Source: Pseudomonadota bacterium (lineage in GTDB: Bacteria; Pseudomonadota; Gammaproteobacteria; Steroidobacterales; Steroidobacteraceae). From it: DNA of 64,000 nucleotides. The stretch lies in the NCBI GenBank assembly GCA_016713725.1, contig JADJOO010000009.1:132897-196896 (forward strand). Direction: 5' to 3'. Within the stretch, counting starts at the first letter, position 1; each line of letters starts with the position of its first letter. Shown here one piece after another: positions 61,619-64,000 of this stretch. The notes below the pieces were generated by a model that was not told where the DNA came from, searched no databases, and saw only the letters and a program-made list of their open reading frames with translations. A program made the translations under genes and the position numbers.

Positions 61619-61860
61619 TCGTTGCGCATCCGGATGACCTCGGCTGCCGCGTCCTTGCCCAACAGGCCCCTGCCTGAACCGCGCAACGCCACGACCGATG
61701 GGCGAGGCCATGCATCCGGCAATGCCTCGATGGGGGCCAGCGCCGCATAGGACATGCCGCGCCTGGTGATGATCACGGCCTGTCCCGCATGCGCGCGGTC
61801 CAGCAGCGACAGCTGCTGCTGGCGGGTTTTTTCGACACCGCTGGAACTGCGCTTCGACAT
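61612..61860 (-). CDS. Orphan Phd/YefM-like antitoxin
   Basis: 82 residues from ATG 61860 (MSKRSSSGVEKTRQQQLSLL). The pattern SLLDRAHAGQAVIITRRGMSYAALAPIEAL is that of a Phd/YefM antitoxin (compare GQPVVITKHGKPVAQLVP in the intact pair at 56439), cut here by a longer N terminus and a short C-terminal tail. No toxin gene follows. Instead the reading frame overlaps the start of the CFI-box surface protein by 7 bp. It is either a remnant of a lost pair or a transcription regulator of the next gene. Confidence 0.72.
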   Translation of the reverse strand: MSKRSSSGVEKTRQQQLSLLDRAHAGQAVIITRRGMSYAALAPIEALPDAWPRPSVVALRGSGRGLLGKDAAAEVIRMRNEW

Positions 61861-61936
61861 GAGAGCCTCCGGTTTGACTCGAACTCTACGTTCGGCAAGG
61901 CTTTGCCTCAAGCTGCGCTTCAGTGGCAGCTGTGCA

Positions 61937-61985
61937 GACGTTTCAGCTGAAACGTGCAGAGGATCTTTACAATGATCCGGCTACG
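61937..61985. repeat. 49-bp repeat, copy 2 (intergenic DUF222-HNH relic)
   Basis: 45 of 49 bases match copy 1 at 58973-59021. On the minus strand it would encode CKDPLHVSAETS, so it is a fragment of a DUF222-HNH gene stranded in the gap between the orphan antitoxin and the alkylsulfatase gene. No other part of that gene is present. Confidence 0.75.
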
Positions 61986-62075
61986 CCGCCGGGCCTTTTC
62001 GTTTCCTCGAGCCGTTCGCTCGGGCGGCACGCTTTGCAGCGGGCGCGGTCGGTGCCGGTGGCCGGCCCACGCTCC

Positions 62076-64000
62076 CTACTCCGCCGTCACGATCGCGAAG
62101 GTGCCCGGCGCCTTGTCGAACAGCGTGAAGAAGCGCACCAGGTCGATCCGGCTGCCATCGATCTCGAGGTCGTCGCTGAGCAGGGTGTCCTGGACGCCCG
62201 CCGTGCCGGTCATCATCTTGATGAAGATCGGCTTGGTCAGTGTCAGCGTCGCGTTGGCATCGGTCGCGGGGGCCGTCCTCTTGAAGTGCAGTACCGCGTT
62301 CTCGATCCACAGCACGTAGGACTCGTCGAGGTCGGTCAGTACCAGGTTGACCTTCAGGTTCTTGCCATCGGCGGCGGGGCCGTCCAGTCCGGCCGCCATC
62401 GCTTCGAGGAAGCGCTCGATCGGTGTCTGCTGCAGCATGTCGATCAGGAAGGAGCGATCGATGCCCTTCTGCGGCGGCCCTTCGCGCAGCTCCATCGCCG
62501 CCGTGAGGTAACTGTTGCGCCAGGTCGCGGCCTCGGCCATGTAGCCCAGCTGCTCGTAGGTGCGCGCGAGCAGTTCCTTTGCGCCCCTGTGCTCGGGGGC
62601 GCCGAAGACCGCATGGTTCAGCAGCTCGGCTGCCCAGCGGTAGTCGCCCTGGTCGTAAGCGGTCTGTGCGGCGGCGACGGCCTTGTCCGCACCCCCGATC
62701 AGATCGAGCCAGCGCTGGGCCGATTCCTGCGGCGGCAGCGGGTCGAGGTTGGCGGGGTTGCCGTCGTAGGCCCCGAGATAGGACTGGTAGATCGCCTTGA
62801 CGTTGTGCCGCAGGTCGCCGTAGTAGCCACGCGCACCGAAGTAGGACGCCAGCGACGGCGGCAGCTTGACCAGCTCGGCGATCTCGCGCGGCGTGTGGCC
62901 GGCGTTGATCAGGCGCACGGTCTGGTCGTGCATGTACTTGTACACGTCGCGGTGCTTGCTGATGAAGTCGACGATGCGCGCGTTGCCCCACACCGGCCAG
63001 TTGTGCTGGCCGAAATAGACCTCGGCGTCGCCCAAGTTGTCGATGGCCTCCTGCAGGTAGGTCGACCATTGCAGCGAGTCGCGCACCTTGGCACCGCGCA
63101 CTGGGAGCAGGTTGTGCATGGTCTGCGCCAGGTTCTCGGCGCCACCGTAGGCTTTCCTGTCCGGGATCGAGAACGTGAGCTCGGCCGGTGCCTCGGCGCC
63201 GGGGACGTTGTGGAACACGAAGCGCACGCCGTCGATCACCAGTTCCTGCTCGGGCGTGGTGATCAGCTGCGTGGGCATCAGCACGCCGATCGCGCCGTAG
63301 GCGACGTTCTTGCCCAGGCCCGTGTCGACATTACCCTTCGGTGAGCGCTCCAGGTTCTTGCCGAACTGGTACACCGAACGCCGCGCCATGGCCGTGCCGA
63401 CGAGGACGTTCTCGCTGGTCGCCTCCTCGATGAAGCCCGCGGGCGCGACGACCGGGATCTTGCGCTGGGCCACCTCCTGCGCCGAGGCGACGCCCAGCGC
63501 GCCGCCAAAGTGGTCGGCGTGGCTGTGCGTGAAGACGATGCCCGACACCGGCTTGTCGCCCAGGTGCTTGCGCGCGAACGCCAGCGCCGCGGAGGCACTC
63601 TCGCGTGCGGTGAGCGGGTCGACGACGATGAAGCCGGTCTTGCCTTCGATCAACGTCATGTTGGCGATGTCGAAGCCGCGCAGCTGCCAGATGCCGTCGG
63701 TGACCTTGAACAGCCCGACCTGCGCATTCAGCACCGCGTGCCGCCACAGGCTCGGGTTGACGGTGGGTGGCGCCTTGCCGTCGACGAACTTGTAGGCATC
63801 GAAGTCGACCAGCACCGTCGAGCCATCGGCCGACAGGATCCTGCCCTCTGGTCGCGCGATCAGACCACGCCTGGCGTCCTCGAAATCCTGTGGGTCGTCG
63901 AGCTTGAGTTCGCTCGCCATCTGCTCGTTGGCCTGCAGCGTGGCCGGCATGGCGTCACCGGCGGTGCCGCCGACGCCGGTGTTCTTGCCGCATCCGGCCA
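62076..64000 (-). CDS. Alkylsulfatase (SdsA1/YjcS-like), lipoprotein, 5' partial
   Basis: Zinc metallo-beta-lactamase-fold linear alkylsulfatase releasing sulfate from detergents such as SDS. Catalytic FTHSHADHFGGALG, GAEAPAELTFSIPDRKAYGG, the dimerisation helix region GQHNWPVWGNARIVDF and a C-terminal SCP2-like domain (LDESYVLWIENAVLHFKRT). The frame is open to the window edge. Just inside it LAGCGKNTGVGG resembles a lipobox, so the enzyme may be a lipoprotein rather than freely secreted. The called stop is at 62076. A basic tail (PAAKRAARANGSRKRKGPAA) lies one frame away at 61981-62068 and could be the true C terminus if an indel is present. Confidence 0.92.
   Translation of the reverse strand, partial: AGCGKNTGVGGTAGDAMPATLQANEQMASELKLDDPQDFEDARRGLIARPEGRILSADGSTVLVDFDAYKFVDGKAPPTVNPSLWRHAVLNAQVGLFKVTDGIWQLRGFDIANMTLIEGKTGFIVVDPLTARESASAALAFARKHLGDKPVSGIVFTHSHADHFGGALGVASAQEVAQRKIPVVAPAGFIEEATSENVLVGTAMARRSVYQFGKNLERSPKGNVDTGLGKNVAYGAIGVLMPTQLITTPEQELVIDGVRFVFHNVPGAEAPAELTFSIPDRKAYGGAENLAQTMHNLLPVRGAKVRDSLQWSTYLQEAIDNLGDAEVYFGQHNWPVWGNARIVDFISKHRDVYKYMHDQTVRLINAGHTPREIAELVKLPPSLASYFGARGYYGDLRHNVKAIYQSYLGAYDGNPANLDPLPPQESAQRWLDLIGGADKAVAAAQTAYDQGDYRWAAELLNHAVFGAPEHRGAKELLARTYEQLGYMAEAATWRNSYLTAAMELREGPPQKGIDRSFLIDMLQQTPIERFLEAMAAGLDGPAADGKNLKVNLVLTDLDESYVLWIENAVLHFKRTAPATDANATLTLTKPIFIKMMTGTAGVQDTLLSDDLEIDGSRIDLVRFFTLFDKAPGTFAIVTAE

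Overview
The window is about 64 kb of GC-rich DNA (third codon positions are mostly G or C) with a gammaproteobacterial gene set. Markers are ppsR/ppsA head to head, an SRP RNA-dnaX-ybaB-recR block, infA, a HemG-type protoporphyrinogen dehydrogenase, ppc, AhpC/AhpF with an OxyR site, and a LexA box of the enterobacterial CTGT-N8-ACAG type. Two wax-ester-synthase/DGAT-like acyltransferases, many SDR and acyl-CoA genes, an alkylsulfatase and a CFI-box-CTERM protein fit an environmental, lipid-using lineage such as the Steroidobacter/Nevskia/Xanthomonas side of the class. That placement is inference. No tRNA, rRNA, CRISPR, IS element, integrase or phage gene was seen.

Layout. 1-7.3 kb: a tripartite RND efflux operon (adaptor, two permeases). 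7.3-12.4 kb: a coiled-coil protein with a DUF1249 protein, then ppsR and ppsA diverging. 12.4-15.7 kb: SRP RNA, dnaX, ybaB, recR and a Sel1-like protein, all leftward. 15.7-19.6 kb: M20 amidohydrolase, queF and an M3 oligopeptidase. 19.7-25.1 kb: a lipase-like hydrolase, then a leftward lipid cluster (WS/DGAT, SDR, acyl-CoA dehydrogenase, SDR). 25.2-29.6 kb: LysR regulator, M64 metallopeptidase, PrsW-like protease and a CHRD protein. 29.6-33.0 kb: amidohydrolase and OxyR-controlled ahpCF. 33-38 kb: a DUF3149 peptide, hemG with a cytochrome b561-like gene, an ornithine-cyclodeaminase-like gene, an RRM protein, infA and small hypotheticals. 38-43.5 kb: a giant SARP/cyclase-like/AAA/TPR regulator divergent from a TTC38-like TPR protein. 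43.6-53 kb: ppc, small stress/envelope genes, patatin, a second WS/DGAT, SDR and an LLM oxidoreductase. 53-64 kb is more accessory: a PD-(D/E)XK-like nuclease, OmpA/DUF4398 lipoproteins, a zinc-ribbon PH protein, a Phd/VapC pair, an SOS-boxed DUF222-HNH gene, a GST, a CFI-box surface protein behind an orphan antitoxin, and the 3' part of a lipoprotein alkylsulfatase.

More than a dozen otherwise conserved genes carry single-base frameshifts, several in short homopolymers (A-run at 15777-15782, T-run at 11828-11830, G-run near 27990, A-run at 25197-25200). This is the signature of an unpolished long-read assembly rather than gene decay. I give such genes their full inferred extent and say where the frame changes.

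The most interesting signals are: a near-consensus LexA box 11 bp before the DUF222-HNH gene, plus a 49-bp piece of that gene repeated 3 kb away; a textbook four-half-site OxyR operator on ahpCF; the SARP/cyclase/AAA regulator with its divergent TPR partner; and an antitoxin gene overlapping a surface-sorted CFI-box protein with no toxin nearby.
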